Source of the DNA: Peribacillus simplex
GTDB lineage: Bacteria; Bacillota; Bacilli; Bacillales; DSM-1321
NCBI RefSeq assembly: GCF_030123325.1
Contig: NZ_CP126106.1
Coordinates: 2,818,001-2,882,000, forward strand
Direction: 5' to 3'
Length of the DNA stretch: 64,000 nt
In this document: piece after piece, positions 17,362-25,339 of the stretch
Numbering within the stretch: the stretch's first letter is position 1
Layout: each line of letters opens with the position of its first letter
The notes under the pieces: generated by a model
Databases searched by the model: none
Seen by the model: the letters and a program-made list of their open reading frames with translations, nothing else
What the model was told of the DNA's origin: nothing
Program-made: the position numbers and the translations under genes

Positions 17362-17390
17362 AGACGGAGCAAAAAGCTCCGTCTATTTTT
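17362..17390 (+). terminator. Rho-independent terminator after acetoacetate-CoA ligase
   Basis: AGACGGAGC (17362-17370), loop AAAAA, GCTCCGTCT (17376-17384), then ATTTTT. Perfect 9-bp GC-rich stem. Confidence 0.88.
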
Positions 17391-17586
17391 ATAATGCTTT
17401 AGAACGATCTTGGTGATAAACGCGGGACTTCCTAAGGAATACGCAAATGAACCCCCGTTATAATTGGCCATCTATGACACGAAAGGCGATATGTTTGTGT
17501 AGATAACTCGTATAATGCACCTTTTCCCGATCAATCATTTGGACTTGCCTCCATCTGAATAAGAATGTGTACTGCTGGAAATTTTC

Positions 17587-17641
17587 TTGACAATTTTAAA
17601 ACAGATGAATAGAATAAAACCAATAGTCAGTAAGTACTGAC
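17587..17641 (+). promoter_or_regulatory. SigA promoter with palindromic operator for the broken tetR
   Basis: TTGACA (17587-17592), a 17-bp spacer, and TAGAAT (17610-17615) form a strong SigA promoter. Eleven bases after the -10 lies GTCAGTAAGTACTGAC (17626-17641), a perfect 7-bp inverted repeat around AG. Placement at the transcription start is typical for TetR autorepression. The gene it controls is broken. Confidence 0.75.
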
Positions 17642-17665
17642 AGTCTACTTAGAGGGAGTGAGAGC

Positions 17666-18234
17666 ATGAGTAGCAGTAATAAGCTAAGTACTGATGAAGG
17701 CAGTCAATCTATTAACAGAGAAAAGGTACAACGGTGTCTCCACTCAGGTAATTGCTGTTGCCACAGGCTTGGGTGAAAAAGCACTGTTCCGTCCCGTCGC
17801 TTTGGAAGCAAGAAAAATCTTCTAGAAACGGCATTTGACCGATATCACTATGCCGAAGAGATGACAAATTTTTTTTTATGAAGGGCAAATCGTGGAATTT
17901 ACATTCAGACTTACAGATGATCAGTCGAACATATCATGAAATCATGAATCGTAACCCGAAAATGATTATGATAAGTATCAAGGAGGCAGGCAATTTACCT
18001 GGGCTTCGAGAAAGAGCACATAAGCACTCTCGACAGTTACTGGGAATCTTGACCAAATATTTTAACACGATGCATGAAGGAGGAAAGCTCATTCACACAG
18101 ATCCAGAGCTGAAGGCGTTTTCATTCATGAAGATGAATTTCGGGGCCTTTATGAACAACCTGGATGACCATAGAACTAACCAACCGTGTCCCTGGAGGCA
18201 TTTATTGTGGAGAGTGTGTGCAAACATTTACTAG
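17666..18234 (+). pseudogene. Frameshifted TetR/AcrR-family regulator
   Basis: The start (ATG after GAGGGAGTGAGAGC) and most of the gene survive, but the frame changes at least three times. Pieces recognisable in turn are GVSTQVIAVATGLGEKALF (DNA-binding helix-turn-helix), then in another frame RFGSKKNLLETAFDRYHYAE, then from about 17878 a run with QMISRTYHEIMNRNPKMIMI and an ending around FIVESVCKHLLGHF. The ancestor would be about 195 residues. The longest readable piece, 17878-18234, has no DNA-binding domain and is not a gene on its own. Target genes are unknown; the ABM gene next door is a candidate. Confidence 0.82.
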
Positions 18235-18257
18235 GGCATTTTTTCATGATTGATAAT

Positions 18258-18273
18258 GACAGTTAGTACAGAC
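18258..18273 (+). promoter_or_regulatory. Second, degenerate copy of the TetR operator
   Basis: GACAGTTAGTACAGAC matches 13 of 16 positions of the operator at 17626-17641. It lies 66 bp upstream of the ABM-domain gene, suggesting that gene was once part of the regulon. Low-complexity coincidence cannot be excluded. Confidence 0.4.
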
Positions 18274-18338
18274 ACCCTCTAAAATTCCGAATTTAATGAT
18301 TTGAGAAAAAATAATATAAATGACAGGAGATTATGAAT

Positions 18339-18662
18339 ATGGAATCAAGTAATACAATAGTATGGATAAATGTATTTACAGCTAAACCAGGCAAACTAGA
18401 TGAATTGGTTGCTATCCAAGCTGAAGAACTACTCAATTTCAAGAAGGGATCTCAAGGTGTTCCTGATTGGATTAGTAGCCGTTGGCATCGTTCTGTTGAT
18501 AAAAATAAGGCAATTATGGTAACTACCTTTGAGAGTATTGATCATCATAAAAATTGGTTAGAAAAAAGTGAATTTAGAGAACACCTTAACAAAATAAATC
18601 ATCTTATTGAAGATTCAGAAGGTGGATACTACACCTTAGTGGAAGACATCGGAAATTTGTAA
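18339..18662 (+). CDS. ABM-domain (antibiotic biosynthesis monooxygenase-like) protein
   Basis: A 107-residue ferredoxin-like alpha/beta protein of the ABM family. It shows IVWINVFTAKPGKLDELVAI, the typical first strand and helix, then WISSRWHRSVDKNKAIMV and YTLVEDI. Members are cofactor-free oxygenases acting on quinols or haem-like substrates, usually as dimers. The second ATG (18339) is preferred: AGGAG is 9 nt from it but only 3 nt from the ATG at 18333. The FMN reductase gene follows after 70 bp, which fits a small quinone/flavin redox pair, but this is inferred from position. Confidence 0.82.
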   Translation: MESSNTIVWINVFTAKPGKLDELVAIQAEELLNFKKGSQGVPDWISSRWHRSVDKNKAIMVTTFESIDHHKNWLEKSEFREHLNKINHLIEDSEGGYYTLVEDIGNL

Positions 18663-18732
18663 ATCCATAAAATTATAAATCTATTTAGTTTAATCAAATT
18701 ATTTGCCAGTCATTAACGAGGAGGAGAAATCA

Positions 18733-19275
18733 TTGGAAAAATTAAATATCGGAATTATCTTAGGAAGCACACGTAAAGGACGCGTTAGTCCACAAGTAGG
18801 AAATTGGGTAAAAGAAATAGCTGATAAACGAGTAGATGCAAATTATGAAATCGTCGATATCGCAGATTTTAAATTGCCCTTTGTCGGAGAAGGTACTGGT
18901 AAAGAACCAGGATTATTAGCTTGGTCAGAAAAACTTTCTAGCTTAGATGGATTTGTGTTTATCGTACAAGAATACAATCACAGTATTACAGGGGCATTAA
19001 AAAACGCACTTGATTCCGCACGTGATGAATGGAACAACAAAGCTGCGGGTATCGTGAGCTATGGTTCAACTGGCGGAGCTCGTGCAGCCGAACATTTGCG
19101 TGGCATCTTAGGGGAATTACTAGTTGCGGACGTTCGGGTAAATCCAACATTATCACTATTTACAGACTTTGAAAACTTTAAGACATTTAAACCAGCTGAT
19201 TTGCACCTTGGTAATATCCATGCAATGTTAGATCAAACGATTGCATGGAGTGGTGCATTAAAAAAATTACGATAG
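18733..19275 (+). CDS. NADPH-dependent FMN reductase family protein
   Basis: A 180-residue flavodoxin-fold reductase. The FMN phosphate-binding loop GSTRKGRVSPQVGNW is at the N-terminus, the YNHSITGALKNALD segment forms the flavin-ring contact, and YGSTGGARAAEHLR the second loop; this is the YieF/azobenzene-reductase-like family. It starts at TTG 18733, nine or so bases after GGAGGAG; upstream in-frame codons lack such a site. It should be cytosolic and reduce quinones, azo dyes or free flavin with NAD(P)H. A hairpin overlaps its stop codon. Confidence 0.88.
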   Translation: MEKLNIGIILGSTRKGRVSPQVGNWVKEIADKRVDANYEIVDIADFKLPFVGEGTGKEPGLLAWSEKLSSLDGFVFIVQEYNHSITGALKNALDSARDEWNNKAAGIVSYGSTGGARAAEHLRGILGELLVADVRVNPTLSLFTDFENFKTFKPADLHLGNIHAMLDQTIAWSGALKKLR

Positions 19276-19300
19276 GTTGGAGAGATTACTACCTATCGTT
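19269..19300 (+). terminator. Hairpin overlapping the FMN-reductase stop
   Basis: ACGATAGGT and ACCTATCGT form a perfect 9-bp stem that includes the stop codon. It is followed by TCCCCCC rather than a T-run, so the terminator assignment is tentative. Confidence 0.45.
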
Positions 19301-19441
19301 CCCCCCTAATTATTTAACAAAATTCATGATAGTAATACTGACACTTAAATAAATGGTGCATAAAGTGCTTTTCCTTAAACAGGCTGCCTCCACATTCAAA
19401 CCAGCTTTTCTCTTTGAATTGGGATAGTATATCTAAAAAAA

Positions 19442-19487
19442 CGAGACAAAACGAGACAACAATCTCATTTTGTCTCGTTTTGTTTCG
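19442..19487 (+). promoter_or_regulatory. Probable AcoR enhancer site (inverted repeat)
   Basis: The arms CGAGACAAAACGAGACAA (19442-19459) and TTGTCTCGTTTTGTTTCG (19470-19487) match at 17 of 18 positions. Each arm is itself a tandem CGAGACAA pair. The centre lies about 65-85 bp upstream of the sigma-54 promoter, the usual place for an enhancer-binding protein such as AcoR. Confidence 0.65.
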
Positions 19488-19529
19488 ATTAAAAATAGAT
19501 AAAATCCTAATTTTACCGACCTCCCAACT

Positions 19530-19548
19530 TGGCACGGCATTTGCAATA
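19530..19548 (+). promoter_or_regulatory. Sigma-54 promoter of the aco operon
   Basis: TTGGCACGGCATTTGCAAT matches the -24/-12 consensus TTGGCAC-N5-TTGCW exactly. It lies 45 bp upstream of acoA. The sigma-54 activator gene acoR is at the end of the same locus. Confidence 0.9.
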
Positions 19549-19592
19549 TCAATATAAAGATTGACTCATTATTAATGATTGGGGGCTAAAAA

Positions 19593-20585
19593 ATGGAAAC
19601 GGTTCAATCGAATGAAATCAAGTTATCACAGGACAGGGCTTATTGGATGTACAAAAAAATGCTGGAGATCAGGAAATTCGAAGACCAAGTTCATGAATCT
19701 TTTGCTAAAGGGATTTTACCAGGTTTTGTCCATTTATATGCTGGGGAAGAAGCGGTAGCTGTTGGAGTATGTGCCCACCTTTCCGAAAAGGACAGCATTA
19801 CAAGCACTCACAGGGGGCATGGCCACTGTATTGCAAAAGAATGTGACCTTAATGGGATGATGGCTGAAATCTACGGGAAAGTGACAGGGCTTTGCAAGGG
19901 AAAAGGAGGTTCCATGCATATTGCCGATTTGGATAAGGGGATGTTAGGTGCAAACGGGATAGTTGGTGGAGGCTTTCCGCTCGCATGCGGTGCAGCATTA
20001 ACTGCGAAATATAAGAAGACCGATCATGTTAGTGTTTGTTTTTTTGGTGATGGTGCCAATAATCATGGGACATTCCATGAAGGTATAAATCTGGCGGCAA
20101 TTTGGAAGCTACCCGTAATATTCATCGCAGAAAATAATGGGTATGGGGAGGCAACGCCATTCAATTATGCTTCTAGCTGTAAAACGATAGCCGATCGGGC
20201 GATTAGCTACAATATCCCGGGTGTCCGAGTGGATGGGAAAGATGTTTTGGCTGTGTATAAGGCTGCCGAAGAAGCCGTTCAGAGGGCTCGCAGGGGAGAC
20301 GGTCCATCATTGATCGAATGCGTTACTTATCGTAATTATGGACACTTCGAGGGAGATGCACAGAAATATAAAAAAGAACAAGATAAAAAGGAACATATAC
20401 AAGAGAAAGATGCGATTGCCCTGTTTAGGAATTACTTACTCAAACAGAATCTACTGGCTGAAAAAGAACTGATTTCTCTTGAGATTGCCGTTGAGGAATC
20501 TATCAAACAAGCAGTCAAGTTCAGTGAAGATAGTCCATATCCAGAGGCTTCCGATTTATTAAAAGATGTTTATGTATCCTATTAA
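19593..20585 (+). CDS. acoA: Acetoin dehydrogenase E1 alpha subunit (TPP-dependent)
   Basis: A 330-residue E1-alpha of the acetoin:DCPIP oxidoreductase (acetoin dehydrogenase) complex, which splits acetoin to acetaldehyde and acetyl-CoA with AcoB, AcoC and AcoL. The TPP-binding motif is GDGANNHGTFHEGINLAAIWKLPVIFIAENNGYGEAT, of which GDGAN and the closing NN are the signature ends. The LPGFVHLYAGEEAVAVG and HRGHGHCIAKECDLNGMMAEIYGK regions are typical of the acetoin branch. It is the first gene of acoABCL, with a 21-bp gap to acoB, and is read from the sigma-54 promoter at 19530. Confidence 0.94.
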   Translation: METVQSNEIKLSQDRAYWMYKKMLEIRKFEDQVHESFAKGILPGFVHLYAGEEAVAVGVCAHLSEKDSITSTHRGHGHCIAKECDLNGMMAEIYGKVTGLCKGKGGSMHIADLDKGMLGANGIVGGGFPLACGAALTAKYKKTDHVSVCFFGDGANNHGTFHEGINLAAIWKLPVIFIAENNGYGEATPFNYASSCKTIADRAISYNIPGVRVDGKDVLAVYKAAEEAVQRARRGDGPSLIECVTYRNYGHFEGDAQKYKKEQDKKEHIQEKDAIALFRNYLLKQNLLAEKELISLEIAVEESIKQAVKFSEDSPYPEASDLLKDVYVSY

Positions 20586-20606
20586 ATAATAAAAGGAGGA
20601 ATTGAG

Positions 20607-21641
20607 ATGAGTAGAAAAATCAGTATGTCACAGGCAATAAATGAAGCAATGGCCATGGCAATGAGAAAAGATGAAAATGTCATCCTTATGGGAGAGGATG
20701 TAGCCGGAGGCGCAGAGGTTGATCATTTGCAGGATGACGAAGCATGGGGTGGTGTTTTAGGTGTCACAAAAGGATTGGTTCAAGAGTTTGGCCGCGATAG
20801 AATCCTTGATACGCCCATTGCGGAAGCCGGTTATATGGGGGCGGCCATGGCAGCCGCTTCGACAGGCTTACGACCGATTGCCGAGCTAATGTTCAATGAT
20901 TTCATTGGCAGCTGTTTGGATGAAGTATTGAATCAAGGTGCCAAGTTCCGCTATATGTTTGGAGGAAAAGCACAGGTTCCCGTGACAATCCGTACGATGC
21001 ATGGTGCAGGGTTCAGAGCTGCGGCACAGCATTCCCAAAGCCTTTATGCCTTGTTCACTAGCATTCCTGGATTGAAGGTCGTTGTTCCCTCATCCCCCTA
21101 TGACGCAAAAGGGCTCTTACTTTCAGCCATAGAAGATAATGATCCGGTCATCTTTTTTGAAGATAAAACGCTTTACAACATGGTTGGGGAGGTTCCGGAG
21201 GGCTACTATACAATCCCAATCGGCAAAGCTGAAATTAAAAGGAAAGGCTCGGATTTGACGGTCGTTGCCATCGGTAAACAAGTTCACACCGCGATGGAGG
21301 CTGCTGAAAAACTTACTGCTAAAGGCATTGAAGTCGAGATTGTCGACCCGCGGAGCTTGTCACCACTGGATGAAGAATCAATTCTCAACTCAGTGGCAAA
21401 AACAAATCGTTTGATCGTGATCGATGAAGCGAACCCAAGATGCAGCGTCGCAACGGATATTGCCGCACTGGTCGCGGATAAGGGATTTGACACGCTCGAT
21501 GCGCCAATCAAGAGGATCACGGCACCACATACTCCTGTACCTTTTTCTCCACCGCTTGAAGATATCTACCTTCCAACATCAGAAAAAGTGATACAAGTCG
21601 TTTCAGAATTATTGGGGGAGCCTTCCATTCTTGGGGTGTAA
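20607..21641 (+). CDS. acoB: Acetoin dehydrogenase E1 beta subunit
   Basis: A 344-residue transketolase-like E1-beta. It begins SRKISMSQAINEAMAMAMRK and has GEDVAGGAEVDHLQDDEAWGGVLGVTKGL, the acetoin-type loop that differs from pyruvate dehydrogenase PdhB. It then shows DTPIAEAGYMGAAMAAASTGLRPIAELMF (with the Glu contacting TPP) and the C-terminal transketolase domain IGKAEIKRKGSDLTVVAIG. An AAAGGAGG site precedes the ATG. It pairs with AcoA into an alpha2beta2 E1. A 107-nt gap with a hairpin separates it from acoC. Confidence 0.94.
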   Translation: MSRKISMSQAINEAMAMAMRKDENVILMGEDVAGGAEVDHLQDDEAWGGVLGVTKGLVQEFGRDRILDTPIAEAGYMGAAMAAASTGLRPIAELMFNDFIGSCLDEVLNQGAKFRYMFGGKAQVPVTIRTMHGAGFRAAAQHSQSLYALFTSIPGLKVVVPSSPYDAKGLLLSAIEDNDPVIFFEDKTLYNMVGEVPEGYYTIPIGKAEIKRKGSDLTVVAIGKQVHTAMEAAEKLTAKGIEVEIVDPRSLSPLDEESILNSVAKTNRLIVIDEANPRCSVATDIAALVADKGFDTLDAPIKRITAPHTPVPFSPPLEDIYLPTSEKVIQVVSELLGEPSILGV

Positions 21642-21660
21642 TTAAATCTATATGATGCAT

Positions 21661-21698
21661 GCTCCAGCTTTTTCGCATAGATCTGCAAAAGTTGGAGC
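21661..21698 (+). other. Intra-operon hairpin between acoB and acoC
   Basis: GCTCCAGCTTTT (21661-21672) pairs with AAAAGTTGGAGC (21687-21698), 12 bp with one G-T pair and a 14-nt loop. No T-run follows, so it is more likely an mRNA-processing or stabilising element than a terminator. Confidence 0.55.
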
Positions 21699-21748
21699 AA
21701 CAAAACCAATGATGGACACAGAAACCAATCTGAAGGGAGAAAAAAGAT

Positions 21749-22969
21749 ATGGCGGTCGAGGTAGTAATGCCGAAATTGGGCATGGCAATGAAAGAAGGCA
21801 CTGTTTCGTTGTGGAGCAAGGCTGTTGGGGATCCAGTCGAAAAAGGTGAAGCAATTGCCAGTATCAATTCAGAGAAAATAGAAATGGATATTGAATCTCC
21901 AGCGGAAGGTACGATTCTGAATATAGCAGTTCAAGAAGGACAAGGAGTACCTCCAGGAACCGTTATCTGTCATATCGGAAATCCGAATGAAAAAATAATG
22001 ATCGATGATCAAGTTGCGGAACCAACCCAGTCGAAAATTGTTGAACAAGAAAAGCCAAAAACAAAAGAGTCATCCATTTTGCCAAAGGGAGATCGCTTGA
22101 TGATCACCCCGGTTGCACGAAAAATGGCACTGGCAGCGAATCTTGATATTGAGAAGATTCAAGGCACCGGGCCAGGAGGAAGAATCACTAAAGAAGATAT
22201 ACAGAAAGTAATTGAAAAAAGGGATTTCATGTCAGTAAATACAGAAGAAAGAATAGTTCCCCCCCAACCTACTTTAGAGAATCCGCAGCATATTCCTGTA
22301 ACCGGAATGAGGAACATCATTGCAAAACGTATGAAAGAGAGCTTGCAAAGCAGTGCCCAATTAACTCTAACGATGAAAGTTGATGTCACTGATTTAGTCA
22401 TTTTGCAAAAACAGGCTACTGAAACGCTACAAAAACAGGAATCAACTAAATTGACTATAACAGACTTTGTTGCCAAGGCTGTCGTGCTTTCACTTAAAGA
22501 GCATCCTAAAATGAATAGTGCTTATATTGAAGATAACATCATTTTGTATGAGCAAATCCATCTTGGATTAGCAGTGGCCTTGGAAAAGGGGCTCGTTGTT
22601 CCCGTTATAAGAAATGCCGAAAATTGTACCCTAAGACAGTTATCGAAAAAGGGTAAGGAATTGGCCCGATGTGCACGTGACGGTCAATTGCCCATTGAAG
22701 ACATGCAAGGGTCCACTTTTACAATCAGTAACCTTGGAGCATATGGCGTTGAGCATTTTACACCGATTCTCAATACACCGGAAACGGGGATACTTGGAAT
22801 TGGCTCTGCATACGATACCCCGCGTTACATTGGCGAAGAATTGAAGAAGAGAACGATCTTGCCACTCAGTTTAACGTTTGATCACCGTGTACTTGACGGG
22901 GCACCCGCGGCTGCCTTTTTACAAACACTAAAACGGTATTTAGAAGAGCCGATCACCGTGATTTTATAG
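21749..22969 (+). CDS. acoC: Acetoin dehydrogenase E2 (dihydrolipoamide acetyltransferase)
   Basis: A 406-residue E2 core that passes the acetyl group from E1 to CoA. Domains in order: one lipoyl domain (residues 1-80) with the lipoylated Lys in INSEKIEMDIESPAEG, a peripheral-subunit-binding domain (about 112-150: ITPVARKMALAANLDIEKI, GTGPGGRITKEDI), and the catalytic acyltransferase domain from about 175 ending in the active-site FDHRVLDGAPAAAFL (catalytic His). AAGGGAG precedes the ATG. The AcoL gene begins 17 bp later. Confidence 0.94.
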   Translation: MAVEVVMPKLGMAMKEGTVSLWSKAVGDPVEKGEAIASINSEKIEMDIESPAEGTILNIAVQEGQGVPPGTVICHIGNPNEKIMIDDQVAEPTQSKIVEQEKPKTKESSILPKGDRLMITPVARKMALAANLDIEKIQGTGPGGRITKEDIQKVIEKRDFMSVNTEERIVPPQPTLENPQHIPVTGMRNIIAKRMKESLQSSAQLTLTMKVDVTDLVILQKQATETLQKQESTKLTITDFVAKAVVLSLKEHPKMNSAYIEDNIILYEQIHLGLAVALEKGLVVPVIRNAENCTLRQLSKKGKELARCARDGQLPIEDMQGSTFTISNLGAYGVEHFTPILNTPETGILGIGSAYDTPRYIGEELKKRTILPLSLTFDHRVLDGAPAAAFLQTLKRYLEEPITVIL

Positions 22970-22986
22970 AAAAGGAGGGAAAGCTC

Positions 22987-24324
22987 TTGAATCGTATAGC
23001 TATTATAGGCGGCGGTCCTGCAGGGTATGTAGCGGCAATCACTGCTGCCCAGCAGGATAAGGAAGTCATATTGGTAGTCGATGGGCCATTGGGGGGCACC
23101 TGTTTAAACGAAGGCTGCATGCCAACGAAGTCATTATTGAAAAGTGCAGATACGTATGACTTGGTGAAAAATGCCGGGCACATGGGAATTCGCCTGCCCT
23201 CCACTTCGATTGAAGTCGATTGGGATACCGTACAGGAACGAAAGAAAGAAGTCATATCCAAACTAGTGAACGGCATTCGATATTTAATGAATAAGAATAA
23301 AATAAAAGTCATTCAGGGAAGAGCGTCTATCCTGTCGGGCCATCGACTGCGGATCGAGAACGGAAATAAAAATGAAGAGATTGAAGCTAGTAAGATCATC
23401 ATTTCAACTGGGTCCGAACCGATTCCTTTACCTTTTGCCCCGTTTGATGGTGAATGGATCATCCACAGTGGCCATGCCATGTCACTTCCTGCCATTCCTG
23501 ATTCGCTGCTCATTGTTGGAGGCGGCGTCATCGGATGTGAATTTGCCAGTATTTATAGCAGGATGGGCACCAAGGTAACCGTTATCGAAATGGGGGCAAA
23601 GCTGCTTCCGGGGGAAGACGATGATATTACGAGCATCTTGCATGGAGAATTGAAAAACCAAGGCGTAACGGTCCATACCTCCACATCTGTCAAAAACATC
23701 AATGCAAACAGCAAGACGGTATTTTTGGAGAAAAGCAATGGCGAACTGGAAGAACTTCATGCAGATTACGTACTCGTATCAATAGGGAGAAAACCAAGAG
23801 TGAACGAAATGGGCTTAGAGGGAAATGATATTGACTTTTCCCGACTTGGCATCTCAGTGGATGATCGAATGCAAACAAGCAATCCATCGATTTATGCCTG
23901 TGGAGATGTGATAGGGGGCATACAACTTGCCCATGTTGCTTTTCATGAAGGGCGAGTTGCGGCTCTGAATGCCTGTGGTCAATTTGCACAAGTGAATTAC
24001 CGGGCAATCCCTCGCTGCATTTATACCTCCCCGGAGATTGCCAGTGTAGGCTTGACTGAAAAAGAAGCGCGTAAAAAATATGGGGACATTAAAGTTGGTG
24101 AATTCGCTTTTTCGGCAAATGGGAAAGCTATCCTTTCCAATGAACCGGTAGGTTTTACCATTGTTGGTCAACATGCGACAGAATTGATTGGTCAAGGTAC
24201 GGTCATGCTGCATGCAGAAATAACGGCAGATATGATGGGAGATTTTGTAGCGGCACATCCAACCTTGTCGGAATCCATACATGAAGCTTTTTTGAACGTT
24301 GTTGGTCAAGCTGTGCATTCATAA
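22987..24324 (+). CDS. acoL: Dihydrolipoyl dehydrogenase of the acetoin complex (E3)
   Basis: A 445-residue FAD enzyme reoxidising the E2 lipoyl group with NAD+. The FAD motif is AIIGGGPAGYVAAITAAQQ, the redox disulfide is GGTCLNEGCMPTKSLL, the NAD motif is LIVGGGVIGCEFASIYSRMG, and the C-terminal catalytic pair is AAHPTLSESIHEAF (His and Glu). The start is TTG at 22987, seven bases after GGAGGGAAAG. The length is slightly below the usual 460-475. It is the fourth gene of acoABCL, before the SDR gene. Confidence 0.94.
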   Translation: MNRIAIIGGGPAGYVAAITAAQQDKEVILVVDGPLGGTCLNEGCMPTKSLLKSADTYDLVKNAGHMGIRLPSTSIEVDWDTVQERKKEVISKLVNGIRYLMNKNKIKVIQGRASILSGHRLRIENGNKNEEIEASKIIISTGSEPIPLPFAPFDGEWIIHSGHAMSLPAIPDSLLIVGGGVIGCEFASIYSRMGTKVTVIEMGAKLLPGEDDDITSILHGELKNQGVTVHTSTSVKNINANSKTVFLEKSNGELEELHADYVLVSIGRKPRVNEMGLEGNDIDFSRLGISVDDRMQTSNPSIYACGDVIGGIQLAHVAFHEGRVAALNACGQFAQVNYRAIPRCIYTSPEIASVGLTEKEARKKYGDIKVGEFAFSANGKAILSNEPVGFTIVGQHATELIGQGTVMLHAEITADMMGDFVAAHPTLSESIHEAFLNVVGQAVHS

Positions 24325-24347
24325 AAAAACTGAAGGGGGTTATTTGT

Positions 24348-25124
24348 ATGGCTAGCGGTCAACGGACGGCGGTAGTCACTGGTGCAGGACGTGGTATCGG
24401 ACGTGCCATTGCATTAAGATTAGCTCAGGATGGATTGAATGTAGTCATTAATGACGTCAATCTGGATACGGCTGAATCGGTCGTGAATGAGATCAGAGAA
24501 ATTGGGCGTGAAAGCTTTGCCGTTAAAGCGGATGTAAGCACTAGACGGGAAGTATTCGATATGGTGAATCAAGTTGTAGAACGTTTTGGACAACTGGACG
24601 TTATGGTTTCAAATGCAGGAATTGCTCAGATAAAGCCTCTATTGGAGGTAACTCAAGAGGATCTGGAACAGATTTTCAATATAAATGTAAATGGTGTCCT
24701 CTTTTGCCTGCAAGCCGCTGCTGAACAAATGAAAAAGCAGGAAGGCGGGAAAATTATTAGTGCTGCCAGCATCGCCAGTTACAAAGGCTTTAGTTTACTA
24801 GGTACATACTCGGCCACAAAATTTGCCGTAAGAGGCATTACACAAGCGGCAGCACAGGAATTGGCCCAGTTTGGCATTACGGTGAATGCCTATTGTCCAG
24901 GAATTGTCGGTACGCAAATGTGGGATTTGATCGATGAAAAAATGGGTCAATATATGAATCTTGCTAAAGGTGAAACATTTAAAAAGTTTACCGATTCCAT
25001 AACCTTAGGACGCCCCGAAACGCCAGAAGATGTTGCGAAATTCGTATCTTACCTTGCTTCAACGGATTCGGATTATATGACAGGGCAATCCATCATGATT
25101 GATGGCGGGGTTATATTTTCATAA
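24348..25124 (+). CDS. budC: Acetoin/diacetyl reductase-like SDR (2,3-butanediol dehydrogenase)
   Basis: A 258-residue short-chain dehydrogenase. The cofactor motif is TGAGRGIGRAIALRLAQDG, with NAGIAQIKPLLEVT, the catalytic Ser in SAASIASYKG and the YxxxK pair in YSATKFAVRG. The region ITVNAYCPGIVGTQMWDLID is very close to the meso-2,3-butanediol dehydrogenase/acetoin reductase (BudC) type. It follows acoL by 23 bp and is the last gene before the terminator, so it should convert 2,3-butanediol or diacetyl to or from acetoin, feeding the AcoABCL complex. Stereospecificity cannot be read. Confidence 0.88.
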   Translation: MASGQRTAVVTGAGRGIGRAIALRLAQDGLNVVINDVNLDTAESVVNEIREIGRESFAVKADVSTRREVFDMVNQVVERFGQLDVMVSNAGIAQIKPLLEVTQEDLEQIFNINVNGVLFCLQAAAEQMKKQEGGKIISAASIASYKGFSLLGTYSATKFAVRGITQAAAQELAQFGITVNAYCPGIVGTQMWDLIDEKMGQYMNLAKGETFKKFTDSITLGRPETPEDVAKFVSYLASTDSDYMTGQSIMIDGGVIFS

Positions 25125-25152
25125 AACTAACGCATTATATTGTTAGATGGAG

Positions 25153-25185
25153 AAGCATCGTGTGAATGATCACATGATGCTTTTT
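25153..25185 (+). terminator. Terminator of the aco operon
   Basis: AAGCATCGTGTGA (25153-25165), loop ATGA, TCACATGATGCTT (25170-25182) with one G-T pair, then TTT. It separates the structural genes from acoR. Confidence 0.82.
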
Positions 25186-25205
25186 GTGTAAACTAAATCT
25201 ATATA

Positions 25206-25234
25206 TTGTAAGCGAATACATAATCTACTATAAT
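25206..25234 (+). promoter_or_regulatory. acoR promoter overlapped by a CcpA cre box
   Basis: TTGTAA (25206-25211), a 17-bp spacer and TATAAT (25229-25234) form a SigA promoter. TTGTAAGCGAATACAT (25206-25221) matches the cre consensus WTGNAANCGNWNNCAW at every fixed position and covers the -35. CcpA would block acoR, and so the whole aco operon, when preferred sugars are present, as known for acoR in B. subtilis. Confidence 0.82.
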
Positions 25235-25339
25235 TAAATGGACCTCGATTAATATCCTATTTTATACTCCCTGGTATTTTTCCTCTAGATTGGCCCTGGT
25301 CAAATGAAGGTTTAAACCAAATGATTAGAGGAGGATTTT

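Larger units (their letters stand above)
19276..19592. other. aco control region (317 bases)
   Basis: The spacer before acoA contains no gene but is packed with regulation: an inverted-repeat activator site (19442-19487), a sigma-54 promoter (19530-19548), and the acoA ribosome binding site. Confidence 0.75.

Noticed and set aside
17878..18234. 118-codon frame as a stand-alone gene
   Set aside because: It is the C-terminal piece of the frameshifted TetR gene, with no DNA-binding domain and no proper start.
22159..24318. Several open frames over 90 codons on the minus strand opposite acoC and acoL (for example 23854-24318)
   Set aside because: They lack ribosome binding sites and family motifs and lie opposite well-supported genes with clear catalytic motifs; they are antisense shadows.
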